In this document: piece after piece, positions 43,227-55,135 of the stretch
Position numbering within the stretch: the first letter of the stretch is position 1
How the letters are laid out: each line of letters starts with the position of its first letter
Assembly: GCA_030704615.1 (NCBI GenBank)
Contig: CM060734.1
Location: 43,542,042-43,606,041 of the forward strand
Reading direction: 5' to 3'
Length of the DNA: 64,000 nucleotides
Source of the DNA: Takakia lepidozioides
Taxonomy: Eukaryota; Streptophyta; Takakiopsida; Takakiales; Takakiaceae
Notes under the pieces: generated by a model
What the model saw: the letters and a program-made list of their open reading frames with translations, nothing else
Database searches by the model: none
Told to the model about the DNA's origin: nothing
Translations under genes and position numbers: made by a program

Positions 43227-44400
43227 CTACTTTCTACTTAGAGCATTGGCCACCACGTTGTCTCGTCCCGATTTGTACTGGATATCCACGTCGAACACCG
43301 CCAAAGTATCTTGCCACCTAAGTTGTTTTGGGGACAACTTGGGTTGTGTGGCAAAATACTTCACCGTGACATTGTCTGTGAACACCTTCACTGGGTTGGA
43401 ACCAACATAGTGGCGCCAAAGCTCAAGACAGTGCACCACCGCCTTCATCTCTTACTCGTGCGTCGGCCACCGTCGCTCCACTTCATTCAGTTTCTTACTT
43501 TCGTAAGCCACTGGACGTCCATCTTGCATCAGTACACCCCCAATCGCGAAGTCCGACGCATCTGTATGTATCTCGAACGGACGATCGAACTCGGGATTTT
43601 CAAGACTGGAGCTTCCGCCATCCGCTGCTTCAATTCAGCAAAAGCTTGGCCACAAAAGGTGTTCCATGCCCAGACTTTAGATTTATACAGAAAGTCTGAC
43701 AGCGGCCCCGCAATCTTGGCGAAATTTCTCACATACTTCCGGTAATAGGAGACGAGTCCTAGGAAGGATCGCACTCCGGGACCGAAGTCGGAGGCTCCCA
43801 GTCCAAGATGGCCCTCACCTTCCTGTCATCCATTCTGATCCCATCCTGTGTAATCACATGCCCCAGGAACTCATCTTCTGATGTGTACACATGCCCCAGG
43901 ACTCCACTTTTGTGACCCGAATTCGCACTTTGAAGCTTTGGCATACAGCTTCCATTCTCACAACTTTTGGAACACCTTTTTGAGGTGCTCCAGGTGCTCC
44001 TCCTTTGTTTTCGAGTACACCAAGATGTTGTCGATGTACACGATCACAAAGTCATCAACACTCCTGAAAAAGGCTGTTCATCAGTGTGCTAAAGGTCGCA
44101 GGTGCATTAGTGAGCCCAAAAGGCATCACCAAGAACTCATATGAACCATACCTTGTCCTGCACGCGGTCTTCTCCTCATCTCCTTCCGCCACCCGAATTT
44201 GATGATAGCCGGAGCGCAAGTCGATCCGGCTGAAACTTCTCTCCTGCCAACCGGTCGAAAGGTCGTCGATCCTTGGCAAAGGGTACCGGTTTTTAATAGT
44301 CACTTTATTCAAATGTAATCGACACACATCCGCAACGTCCCATCCTTCTTGTCTGTGAATAGCACCGGGGCTCCGTAAGGTGACTTACTCGGCCGGATGT
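43227..44400 (-). pseudogene. Chromovirus reverse transcriptase and RNase H
   Basis: Pieces in several frames give RT ([48 protein letters not shown]), the palm motif read as VYIDNILVYS, FLGHVITQDGIRMD, FLGLVSYYRKYVRNFA, and RNase H ending KSGRDNVVANALSRK. The second Asp of the YIDD box is Asn here. At least four frameshifts separate the pieces, so RT is inactive. Confidence 0.8.
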
Positions 44401-44933
44401 ACCCCTTTGACATTAGATCGTTGAGCTGAGTCTCAGCTCGACTAACTCCCTGTGGCTCAACCGGTAGGGTGCCTTGGCAGGCGGTTCCGATCCGGTATCA
44501 CCTCAATCTGTGGTCAACTCCTCTTCGCGGTGGCAAGCCGCTTGGTAAATCCTCCGACATCACATCTGGTATTTCTCCAAGATCCCCTTGATCCAATCTG
44601 GGCTCGGCTCCCCATCGCCTTCTCCCTTCACTTCTCTAATGTAAAGCAAAAACTGGGGCTCGTGTGCCTCCTCCACGGCCCACTCCCTTGCTGACAGAAG
44701 GTTTATTCGCCCTCCCACGGATTTGGGCGTTTCTGACACTCGTAAAACCTCGCCACCATTCCCACATGGCAGCGTGACCACTCTCTTGCGGCCATCTATG
44801 ACCGCTCCGGATTTGCTAAAAAGGTCATCCCCAAAATGAGATCCACTCCATCGATCTCGCAGATGGTGAAGTTCTCACGTCCCTCCCAACTCCCCAGTTG
44901 AAGAGGAACATCAAACGCCAACCTTGTCGCCAA

Positions 44934-45137
44934 CTATGGTTCTCTTTTGGCAGAACGCACCTCAATAGAGGCCCCCACGTCACTTGTCGGGAGTCCCAAC
45001 TTTCGCGCCGCCGCCGGCGTCATGAAGGAGTGCGACGCTCCTGTGTCCACCAACAACGACACGTTAGTTCCGGATATTATCCCATCCACGAACAATAACT
45101 GACTCCCTTTACGTAAGGCGCCAGTTTCCTGATACAA
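44934..45137 (-). pseudogene. Chromovirus aspartic protease
   Basis: The minus-strand frame has LLVDTGASHSFMTPAAARKL, the canonical DTGAS active site with the flap-proximal helix. It is cut on both sides by frame changes, following gag by about 100 bp. Confidence 0.8.
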
Positions 45138-45237
45138 CTCACAAGAATAGTTGCCTACCTTGCAAGCCTAGCGACCACCGCTTCCACCAAGCGACTGATG
45201 GTATCTTCCGACAGCTCCGTGGTTGCCCAAGTCATGT

Positions 45238-45650
45238 TCAATTGACGAGGTTTTGTGCACTTCTTGGCCATGTGCCCGGGCTCCCCACAATTGAAACACA
45301 CTCCATCAAAGGTCGCCTTCTGTCCGCCATAAGCCGCTCGCTTTTTTTTGCAAGCACTGGGTGCCGCCTTGACGTGTGAAGGCCCTCCCTTCGATTTCCA
45401 CGTGCCATTGTCGCCGCGCTATCCCACTTCTTTTCCGGTCGGAAGGAGTCACCTTCCCGCCGGGTCTTCTTGTGGTTCAGCTCCGTACGGCCTTGTCTCT
45501 CACCCCTAGGGACATCCGAGAAACATTCAGCCCTCTCAATTGCCTCGTTCAAAGTCTTGGGTGGCTTCTCCTCCAACTTCCGCCTGGCCCATGGGGCCAA
45601 CCCCGCCACAAAGTTGAAGACCATTTCTGGTTCTGCGCACAAACCCTAGC
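45238..45650 (-). pseudogene. Chromovirus Gag C-terminal part
   Basis: The frame from about 45,640 (NFVAGLAPWARRKLEEKPPK) to 45,238 is the end of the capsid domain with a basic nucleocapsid stretch; the CCHC knuckle CFNCGEPGHMAKKC is readable in a neighbouring frame near 45,280. The upstream capsid, primer-binding site and 5' LTR are missing, so the element is 5' truncated. The copy at 10,378-10,890 covers the same part. Confidence 0.75.
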
Positions 45651-47540
45651 TTGGTAAGGCTAAACCTCAAGGAAATAGAGGGGGAAGTGGCTTAGGGGGA
45701 AATGGCTAAACCCTGGGGGAAAATGAACAATCGGTGTTATTACAACATGATGCAGTAGCAGACAAGTAAAATTCAGCAGGTGATCAGTAGTGAATGTAAC
45801 ATACCTAGGTGTGCAACATATGTATACAAGCTGATTGTTGTGAGGTGCTTAATGTGGTAGCTTTTGATATTCATGAGTGTATCTTGTAGCAGGGTATCCA
45901 GGAGGGTAATGTTAATCCGGAGTCATGTTGATAACAACGGCGGTGGCATAGATGGCATATGGTTATGAGAGGCTGGTGTTGGGTAGTTATCAAAGTAGTT
46001 ATTTCTGGGGGTATTTGTGGCCTTGGTGCTAGAAAATTAGCTGGGCATTTCCATATAGGATGTTGGTTCAGTATTTGATGTATATTCAGGGCATTTTCCT
46101 GAGCATGTGTGGTGTGTCTGAACTTGAGAGAGCATGGTAGAGCGCGGGATGCCCAGTTCACAGAGGCGATGTGTTTTTACATGGCTTTTACTTTGAAGGA
46201 AAGCTTCGCCTCTGGAAGCTTGTACAAGTGTTGCGCCCAAGCTGCAGCCATATGCATCTCAATACATACTTACAAAACTGCTACTCCCCAACACTACTAC
46301 ATGAAACGCTACCACAGCTATATAACTACCACGGCTACTTTAGCCAAGCTGCAGCCCAGCTGCTGCTGCCAAGGCTATCCTAAACCAAAACGGACTGATC
46401 CTCCCACAAAAACACTTCTTCACGTTAAACACTGCCCCATACATCTACTTCCTGCTGCTGCTTACAAAGGCTCTATCACATGCCCCAAAGCTATTACTTC
46501 CCACAACACAATTTTAAGCCCCTCACACTAAGCTTTCAACATGAGGCCTGCACTTTCCAGCAAAGCCCAAAAATTGACATAGGGCCCCCAGATAATTACA
46601 CAGAAATTGTGGCCCTCTCTGCGCCTCAACTTGGCTTTCCACGGAGGAACTATGAAACAAGATCTAGCAATACTTTACCACATCACCCCCCACCCCGCAG
46701 AAAGCTTAACTGCAAGCTACAGGAACAAAAACAACAAATTAGCACCATTCCGGGTTTTTGTCCCAAATGTCTGCAAGACTACTACCAAGCAATATGTACC
46801 ACACCTGTAATCCCACTACATGACATTTACATCCACCATACATCCCTCCCTACATTCTATCAGAGAAAACAATACAGCAGATTCCTAGGCACATAGCCAT
46901 ACTCACTCCCTGCTATGACTACAACAAACAACCACAAGCAGTTAACAGCCCCTTTCAAAGCAGCAAAAACACGTCAACACGGATTGCAAGAGGAACTAAG
47001 TATGATTCTGAATCAGGGTATATAACCGCCAACACTCTCCTGCTGCTCCTCCCCAACCAATTCCTTCTGCTGAAAATACCAACCCACATCCTGCCTTGCA
47101 GGCCAATAGTCTCCTGCCCCCATTGCAGCTATCAACGATGCCCCAAATTAAAATTACCGCACCCCGCCCGCGCCCCATTCACTTTAAACTGAGTCTCCAG
47201 TTTGGTGGAGTTGGGTGCAGTGGAAACATCTACAATAAAATTATCCAAAAAGTCTTCCGTAGTTTGGATGAGAGAGAAGACACTGATAGACGCCAGTGGA
47301 ACTAAGACTTCCTATGCAAGAGATTGGTTTCATGGTGAAATGAGCAGGAGGCATATGCATTGGCTATACTATATTCGGTAATGAGATTCAATGGAGTCTT
47401 TTGACCTGAAGACGAGATTTGCACATGACCAGTCCACGAGCGAGTATATCTCATCCACGTTCCAAGAATAATAAAAATCTTGCACACCATGTTAGGCCAT
47501 GGATTCTGGTGTTGAAAAAAAATCCTTCGCTCCATTTAGT
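45651..47540. other. Non-coding region
   Basis: Forward frames at 46,109-46,896 are His/Tyr/Cys/Thr-rich and lack any recognisable motif; base composition (CA- and CT-rich) explains them. No repeat or RNA gene was identified. Confidence 0.4.
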
Positions 47541-47547
47541 CACCAGA

Positions 47548-47720
47548 ATCAAGATGGCTCCCTCTCTGGATTTCTTGTTCTTGCCTAGACAACTGCCTTG
47601 AGAGCCTTCAAAATCTCCTCTGCGCTCTCATTTACTCAACCGAATCAAGATGACTCCCTCTCTGGTTGTCTTGTTCTTGCCTAGACAACTGCCTTGAGAG
47701 CCTTCAAAATCTCCTCCGCG
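47548..47720 (-). repeat. Tandem duplication of the peroxiredoxin 3' end
   Basis: About 75 bp covering the last codons and stop of the peroxiredoxin and 3' flank (47,647-47,720) are repeated 99 bp further downstream (47,548-47,622), including TTGCCTAGACAACTGCCTTG. The second copy lies behind the stop and is not translated. Confidence 0.85.
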
Positions 47721-48583
47721 CTACTGATGGTGAATGCGCCGCCTTCCTCGAGATTCAAGGTCTTCACAACTCCATTTTCAGCTAAAAGTGCATACCGGCG
47801 TGAGCGAACCCCCAACCCAACAGGCTTGTCACTGAGATCAACGGTCACTCCCAGTGCCTTTGTAAAATTTGCCAAACCATCCGACAACACCAGGACCTTG
47901 TCACCTGCTCCCACACTCTCCCCCCACGCCCTCAACACAAAGACATCATTCACAGCGATGCATGCGATGGTATCGACCCCGGCGGCTCGCAGTTCGTCGG
48001 CCTTCTCAATGAAGCCGGGCAGATGCTTCTGCGAACATGTCGGGGTAAACGCTCCGGGCACTGCGAAAAACACCGCCTTCTTGCCTTCGGTGAGCTCAGA
48101 CACCTTCACACTCGTGACACTCCCTTCTTTATCCAAGTATGCAAGCTCCGCCTCTGGAAGCTTGTCTCCCACAGAGATGACCGCTTTCACAGTATTGAAG
48201 GATCGAGATACCGAGCGCCTGGTGGCCGACACATTCTTCCTAGGAATCGAGAGCTTCTGAGGACCTGCACCTCCATGCAAACCCACAAAGGAGGTCTTGG
48301 AAAAACCTTGCCGCGTATGTGGGTTCCAGGTTGCAATGATGCAGCCCGAGGTGTGAGCAGCGGCTGAGGAACTGGCAGGCGCCATAGCCGTCCCGGACCT
48401 CGTCCCCGAAAACGTTGCAGCAATGTTATTGACAGCCGCCGCCATTTTCACCAACCGCAGAGCCTGAGCTTGTGCTTGCGCTCGAGTAGAGAAATGCAGC
48501 GTTGCAACACACTGCTGCAATCCCCCAAAGCGAGCAAGAAGGTTGCATGCGACGGCAGCTTGGGCGAGACGGACGATGGGCAT
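47681..48583 (-). CDS. PRXIIE: Type II peroxiredoxin, organellar (PRXIIE-like)
   Basis: An intronless gene. The C-terminal 165 residues form an atypical 2-Cys type II peroxiredoxin: the peroxidatic Cys in [12 protein letters not shown], the second Cys in [13 protein letters not shown], and [12 protein letters not shown]. It reduces H2O2 and alkyl hydroperoxides using glutaredoxin or thioredoxin. Two starts are plausible. ATG 48,583 gives [20 protein letters not shown], which looks like a mitochondrial presequence. ATG 48,445 gives [18 protein letters not shown], a Ser/Thr/Ala-rich plastid transit peptide, with the mature protein near [13 protein letters not shown]. The plastid form PRXIIE is the better family match. 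No break is seen. It is the only fully intact host gene in the window and stands alone. Confidence 0.9.
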   Translation of the reverse strand: MPIVRLAQAAVACNLLARFGGLQQCVATLHFSTRAQAQAQALRLVKMAAAVNNIAATFSGTRSGTAMAPASSSAAAHTSGCIIATWNPHTRQGFSKTSFVGLHGGAGPQKLSIPRKNVSATRRSVSRSFNTVKAVISVGDKLPEAELAYLDKEGSVTSVKVSELTEGKKAVFFAVPGAFTPTCSQKHLPGFIEKADELRAAGVDTIACIAVNDVFVLRAWGESVGAGDKVLVLSDGLANFTKALGVTVDLSDKPVGLGVRSRRYALLAENGVVKTLNLEEGGAFTISSAEEILKALKAVV

Positions 48584-49226
48584 CTTCTTCTTCTCACATG
48601 TCCGGTTCCACCGAACCCACAAACAATGTTCGGCAGATGTGGCAGCTGACTAGACATGAGCCCACGTGGATTGTTCGGCATCCTGCTCATTTTCCCCCTG
48701 CACTCCCGCTGAACTATGTATGCCCGGTGTGGTTGCCTTCATTCTTGTGCCGGGCACATGAGCAGATTCGCTGCATCCTAAGCGGCGGCTGGATGTGGTG
48801 GGCCCCGCCGCCTGGGCAGTCCCTGCTTCCAAGGGGGCAGCCCCCGCGGGTGGGCACATGTGCACGGAATTCCACCCCCGGGGCGGTTGTGGAGGAATAA
48901 GACTTACTAAAACATAAAGGCCCATTTATTGGCTCTGTCCCTTCAGGGCAGAGACTTTGCATCATGTTGAAGTCAATGGAGAAATGTGGTCGTCAAGAGT
49001 GTGATTAGTCTAAGAAAGCTCTTAAGTACAAACCACATGGCAACTTGTGAAAATTGTTGCTTCAATGGACAAAGCCTCTTGCGGTTTGCGGCTTGTTTTC
49101 ACTAGCCAACCAAAGATTGAGAGCTTGAGAATTACCTCCAGGCAAGCTAGGGTTTAAGCATTAGGGTATGGGGTTTTGGATGGATGGTGCTTTAGGTTGG
49201 AGGCTTAGTTAATTTGTGAAGGATTT
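48584..49226. other. Upstream region of the peroxiredoxin
   Basis: No gene. It is GC-rich from 48,600 to 48,890, with GTGGGCCCCGCC and similar words, then AT-rich. Apparent frames on both strands lack motifs. The promoter should be here, but no TATA box is clear. Confidence 0.4.
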
Positions 49227-50568
49227 GTGGGTGAACATGGAGGATGTTATTGTACTCTGTGTTCTCTTCTTGTTCCTCGAAGGTCACGTCATTTCCATCA
49301 ATCCAAAAAAATGAGATCAACTCTTATACTTCCGAAATTGGACGAATCAAGTCTTTTGTCAAGATCTCTTCCCATTCTTTGGGCAGTGTTGGTCTATGAA
49401 GAGAGCAAACCTGGGAGGACTTGGTGGAAAGAGCCTCGAGAATGCACTCATTGGGACATTATAGAGGGAGAGGTATGGCATACAAGTTCCGAGATGAGGG
49501 ATAGGAAATTCATTCAAGCTTATCAAATGTCATTTGCAAGTTTCATGTTCTTGGTAACGGAGCTTGAACCATGGATCAAGTCACGTGCTCACACGCTTGT
49601 AAGGCAACCATTGGAGGTTCGCAAGATTGTTGGCCTTGTCCTGTATCGATTTGCCCATGGCACAAGTGCAAACCAAATGGCTGACAGGTTTGGTGTTGGA
49701 GCATCGACAATCAGAAAATATGTTGACATTGTTGTCAATGTACTTATTGATGAACACAAATTATTTGCAAAGTATATCTCCATACCACATGGAGAAGCAT
49801 GGAGATCGACTTCATAGGATTATTGCAGGGTTTCAAGATGCTTGTGGATTTCCCAATGTCTATGGTTCCATAGATGGCACCCATATCTTTTTGGACAAGA
49901 AACCCAGCAAGAGAGTAACTGCAGTACCGACAGACTATTATTGTAGCAGGAAGAGCACCAACTTCATGGTCCTCCAAGCTGTATGTGACATGGATAAGAT
50001 ATTTTGGAATGTTTGTTGTTTTGTGCTAGGAAGGACAGCCGATGGAGGTCAATTCCAAGTTTCATCTATTTATGCGCAACTTCGATCACGCTCAATTCTA
50101 AAAGAGCCTGTCGTCGTTGTTGGTGAGAGACGTATTCAACCTTACCTACTTGGTGATGCAGGCTATCCTAGCCGCACTTACCTCATGCACAACTTCAAAC
50201 CTCCCGATGGTAACTGAGATAAAGTTAGGTCTGACAGACAAATGAATGCCGGTAGAGTCTCCATTGAGAATGCTTTTGCTTTGCTTAAGGGGAGGTGGAT
50301 AATTTTGAAGAAGGTGAATGCGAGAGTTGATCATGTCCAAAAGATAACAATAGCATGTTGTGTACTTCACAATTATTGTCAACTCATAGGAGTGCCAGTA
50401 CCTCAAGAAGGACACGGAGTTCTACCTGATCCCCATGTTGGATTCCGTGGTCAACTGCCTATTCGTCGAAAAGGTCATGCCGCCGCAAGGGAAAGTGAGG
50501 CTATGAGAGACACTATTTTTTGCGGATTTCTTGACTATTCCCGATTCCACATGATAGATGTGTAATAG
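49227..50568 (+). pseudogene. PIF/Harbinger (HARBI1-like) transposase
   Basis: Three frames together encode a Harbinger-type nuclease. The N-terminal part has FRFAHGTSANQMADRFGVGA-like helix-turn-helix sequence and a frameshift near 49,795. DDE_4 core motifs follow: VYGSIDGTHIFL (first Asp), LGDAGYPSRTYL (second Asp), then an in-frame TGA at 50,215-50,217, and SIENAFALLKGRW with the catalytic Glu. It ends with CVLHNYCQLIG. All three catalytic residues survive but cannot be made in one polypeptide. No partner Myb-like ORF or TIR was found, so it may be a former domesticated gene or a degraded transposon. Confidence 0.85.
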
Positions 50569-52252
50569 CACGGCTCAAACTTAGTATATACATGCAAGAA
50601 GCACCCATATCTTAGAGGTAGGTGGGATAGTGATTTGACACAATATACTGCCCTATGTCGGGTGTTTCTATTTTAGCTCAAAACAATATTTTGTATTCTT
50701 TCAACTTTGAATGTATTCATGATCAAGCTAGCTACCCCTACCAACAGCCCTCATTGAATTCTGACATAGTGACAAAGTTTGGCACCTATTTTTCCAATGA
50801 ACAGGCAAGTGGTTAACATAGAGGTTGGTCAAAATGGCCAGCCCCATACCATGTGCTCCTATTTCACCACATAAAAATATTTTTCAATTCCCTCAAATAG
50901 AGAGTGTTCATTATGAAGCTAGCTACCCATACCAACTTCCCTCATTCAATTCCAACATTGTGACCAAGTTTGGCACCTACATCGAGCATTTGCAAAAATA
51001 AGTTTGGCAAACTCTCGTTACCCATCTTGGGCATTTCCTCCTAATTGCAACCTCACACTTGTACGTAACAAGCACCTCCAAAAATTGATCCAAGCTTCTC
51101 CTCTTTTTTAGTATAGTGAAAGCATTTTCTAGCCATATGACCCTAAACTACAACCTTGGAACGCTCTCCCCCCTCAGAGCGCTGGAGAGACCTCAGAGCT
51201 CCACTCCACGGCCTCGCCGGAATTTGAGAGAGACGTGAACTGGAAACACGTCAAGCACCCCCGCCACTACTTCCAGGCTAAATTTCCGTTAAAGCATAGC
51301 TATAGATTAGCTCCTTGGTAATCTCAGCTGCAGGCTTGATCACCCTTCACTGACTACGGTGTGTAGCCCTCATGGTGCAAAAAGGGGTTTTATTTTTTTC
51401 CCCATAATTTTGGAATAAATGCAATATTTCTTTTTTTATAAAAAAAAACTGCAACCACAGTAAAAAGTCGGCGGCACAGTAGTAATTATTTATTGGTTCT
51501 AGGTGAAAACAAGGCCTTTAGTTACCGCAGGTGCTTCCGTGGGGGCGCATCCTTCCCAAGCGGCTCGCCTGCCCCCGCGAGGCCCCACGTCCTTGGCTGC
51601 CCCCCTTTCTGCCCCTGGCCGCGCGCAGCCTGGGCGGCTCTTTTGGGTGGCGATTTGGCTCAGGTGCCTGGCACTAGAATCTATCTCCTCTTCTTGCTGG
51701 TCACACAACAGCACAATCACCATGGCAGGGATTCAAGCATTCACGATCTCTTTTGATCTGGAAACACACATTAGAACAGTTCAAACTAGCTCTACGCAGA
51801 ATTTCGGCTCTGGTGTGGCAGGATAGCGCGGCGCCGCTCCCATACGAAGCATTCTACAACCGGATGGTACATACACCCCCGGCTTTGAGATGACCCCTGG
51901 TTTCTCGCAACTGAGCATCGAAAGAGGTCAAGAAATTGACTCATTGCAACGTTATAGTGCAACTGCAGTGTCCTCGCCGGCAATCTCTCACCAACCGGGC
52001 CATCCATGGCCAAGTCACCAGCATTGCAGCTCCTGGTAACAACCACTATTTCAATCCTATCAATGTGTCATCGCAGATGGCGACATTTGCAGATAATGAG
52101 TACACCGCGGGAGCTCTCGCAGCTGGAATTTGCAACGAGACTTGTCCCCAGAGTTCTTCAAAGACAGATACCTACCGAGGGCCTAAGACTTGCGAAGCTA
52201 CATTGCTGAAGCAGGGATAGCTGAAGCAGGCAGGGATGGAGTGTGGGTATAG
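50569..52252. other. Intergenic region with a local duplication
   Basis: About 95 bp at 50,699-50,798 (AAGCTAGCTACCC, then TTTGGCACCTA) recurs diverged at 50,884-50,978. A GC-rich patch at 51,535-51,660 and short open frames at 51,500-52,220 could be the remains of the 5' part of pseudogene C, but no OB fold or PDF N-half could be identified. Confidence 0.45.
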
Positions 52253-54311
52253 ATAAATCTCAGAAGACCAGATTTCAACCACAAGTGCACCAACAAGGCA
52301 TTGTGGATTGGTAGCTCCAGGAACCCTGTGTGGGAAACTGGTCAACTGGAAGAAGCAGCAGCACAATTGTTTGCCTCCACCATGAGCACTGCATTTGAAA
52401 AAGAAGGAAGAGAAGTCGTCTACAACAACTCTTCTGGCACTTGTGGGGATATGAGGAGGTTATGTGAGGCAGGACAACTAAAAGAGGCACTGCACATTTT
52501 GAACCAAGGAGGCATTTCCACATATTCCGCTACCTATGTCAATCTCTTGCAGGAAGATGAATTGTCTAGTGGGAAAGCAGGTGCATGCCAACATTATTCG
52601 AAGTGGATATAGGCCAAACATCTTTCTACACAACACCCCTCGTCAGCATGTATGCCAAGTGTGGAAGTGTGATGGATGCACGCATAGTGTTTGACAAGAT
52701 GCCTCAGCGAGATATAATCTCATGGAACATATTGATGGCAGGATATGCTAAGCATGGGTGTGGTAGGGAGTCCTTCCAGATGTATGAGCAAATTATAGGG
52801 GAAGGGGTGATGCCCAATAGGGTCACATTCATTTGTGTGCTCAAGCATGTGCAAGCCTGGCAAACCTGGAAAAGGTCATAGATCCATGCTGACATCATCA
52901 AAGCTGGAGTTGAGTTCTGCCGGACAGCATTCTAGAGAATACCCGTGTTGACATGTATGCCAAATGCAAGAGCATGAAGGATGCCCGCCTGATAATATGG
53001 CTAAGCAAGATGTAATCTCATGGAACACGGTGGTTGCAGGATATGCTCAGCATGGGCGTGGTACGGAGCCTCTTGAGATCTACGAGCAAATGATATGGGA
53101 AGGTGTGAGGCCGAACAAAGTCACGTTCATCTGTGTTCTTAATGCGTGTGCAAGGCGGGCATCCCTCCAAAAGGGAATAGATATTCATGCTGACCTCAGC
53201 AAAGCCAGAGTTGTCCCAGATGTGATTCTGGACACTGCACTTGTTGCTATGTATGCCAAATGTGGGAGCCTTAAGGATGCGCGTGAAGTGTTCAACAAAA
53301 AGGCTAAGCGAGATGTGGTGTCATGGAGTACAATGATCACAGGATATGCTCAGCATGGGTGTGGGAGGGAGGCCCTGCAAGTATTTAATCAAATGCAACT
53401 GGAGGGGTTCGAGGCAGATGTGGTGTCATGGAATGCCCTGATCACAGGATATGCTCAGCATGGGTGTGGTAGACAGGCTTTGGCAATTTATGAGCAAATG
53501 ACACCAGAAGGTGTGTTGCCCAACAAGATCACATATGTTTGTGTTCTCAAGGCGTGCACCAGCCTTACAGTCCCGGAATTGGGCAAGGAGGTCCAAACCC
53601 ACGTCATCAAAGCTGGCATCACACCAAATATTATTCTTGAGACTGCACTTGCTAATATGTGAGCCAAATGTGGGAACATAAAGGATGCACGTCACATGTT
53701 TGACGATATGGCTCTACGAGATGTGGTCTCCTGGAATGTGATGATTGCAGGAGATGCTCAGCATGGGCGTGTTACGGAGGCCCTGCAATTATTTGGACAA
53801 ATGCAACTGGAAGGCATGGAGCCAGATTGTATCAACTTTTGTATGTGTTCTCTCTGCATGTAGCCATGTGGGCCTAGTGGATGAAGGCCACCATTATTTT
53901 GATTCCATCAGTCAAGAATATGGACTGACTCCTACAGTGGAGCATTTTGGCTGCATGGTGGACCTTATTGGCGTGCACTAGCCTTAATCAACAAGATGCC
54001 AATCCAACCAGCAGCGTCGACATGGGGGGCCTTGCTTGGTGCTTGCAGAATTCATGGCAACGTGGAGGTGGCAGAATATGCTGCAAAATGCCTTCTTGAG
54101 TGGGATCCACAGGATGCAGCAACTTATGTGCTACTTTCAAACATCTATGCTGCGGCTGGCAGGTGATGATGCTGCAAAGGTGAGGAAAATGATGCAGGAC
54201 AGAGATGTCATTATGGAGCCAGGGTGCTGTTGTATTGAGGTGGACAACCAGGTGCATACCTCTGTTGTAGAAGGCACATTGCAGCCCTCTTTCTTCCATG
54301 AGAGACAGTAA
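52253..54311 (+). pseudogene. Diverged PDF-PPR pseudogene (copy C)
   Basis: After an AG at 52,251-52,252 the sequence gives INLRRPDFNHKCTNKALWIG and ETGQLEEAAAQL, the C-half of a PDF module. It is followed by the same linker as copy A (CEAGQLKEALHILNQGG) and PPR motifs (DMPQRDIISWNILMAGYAKHG-like). Frameshifts and stops lie near 52,560, 52,870, 52,990, 53,660, 53,850, 53,980 and 54,165. The tail reaches SNIYAAAGR and PGCCCIEVDNQVHT but has no DYW domain. Its divergence from copies A and B shows that the PDF-PPR junction is older than the duplications here. Confidence 0.75.
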
Positions 54312-54611
54312 AACTATTATTTCCCTGTATCAGATCCCTTGGTCACCTGCCCAAATGATTGAGGCAGCCACACCTTTCATTAGACTGTGATTGTTCATGT
54401 AGAGGGAGTTCAACACCTGCACATTCACTTAGAACATTGCTTGGTGTTATGCATTTGAGATAGGATGCCAATTATGTAGGAAAGGGAAATGGTTTATGCA
54501 CCATGGGTGGGCAGTAGTACTCTGAAAGAGAACGTCAGGCTGTTGGCATTTGTTTTGCTCACGTCACCATAGAAGTATGCTGGTCAGAGTTCACTTGATA
54601 TGAGTGATGGA

Positions 54612-55135
54612 AGTCTGGTAGACCCAAATACCCTTACAATCACTATGTGAAACTTTCAAGCAGCCACCATGGGATTGGATCTTGGTGGGTTAAGGATAGC
54701 TTTTGACAATATTCATGCAAGTTCGTAAAGGGCTCCATCCAAAGCTACACCACAAGAAAGAAACAAACATCTGCAAATTTAAGATGCTCAACAAACTTGT
54801 GCACAGGGCTGCCCCTCTAATCAAGTTCATCCAAATTCGTATTCACTTCCATCTTCAAGCTTTGGAGAAGCTCCACCACCCAAACCCAGAATTAGGACAG
54901 CACTCTGATTTCCATCTACTGTCACAAAAGTCAGTCCAATATCACCCCTTCAGTCAAGTGCAATTATGGGCTGACTTCCCACCGATGCCGGGTAGACCAA
55001 CTATCATTTCCCGTGGATACGCCACAGGAAATGCACTCAACAGTACATCATGGTCAATACTCTCAGGAAATGGTGGACGATCTGAGTAGCTCTGAATGAA
55101 GCCAGACACTCGCATCTTTCCAAGAAAACATCCTT
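54612..55135 (-). other. 3' flank of copy B
   Basis: Matches the 3' flank of copy A (34,873-35,375) on the opposite strand; homology stops at a CAAATACCCTTACAATCACT phrase present in both. No gene is seen. The interval 54,312-54,611 also holds nothing recognisable. Confidence 0.6.

Noticed and set aside
46109-46896. Two forward frames of about 140 residues
   Set aside because: Composition is biased to His, Tyr, Thr and Cys from CA-rich DNA; no motif or codon-like structure.
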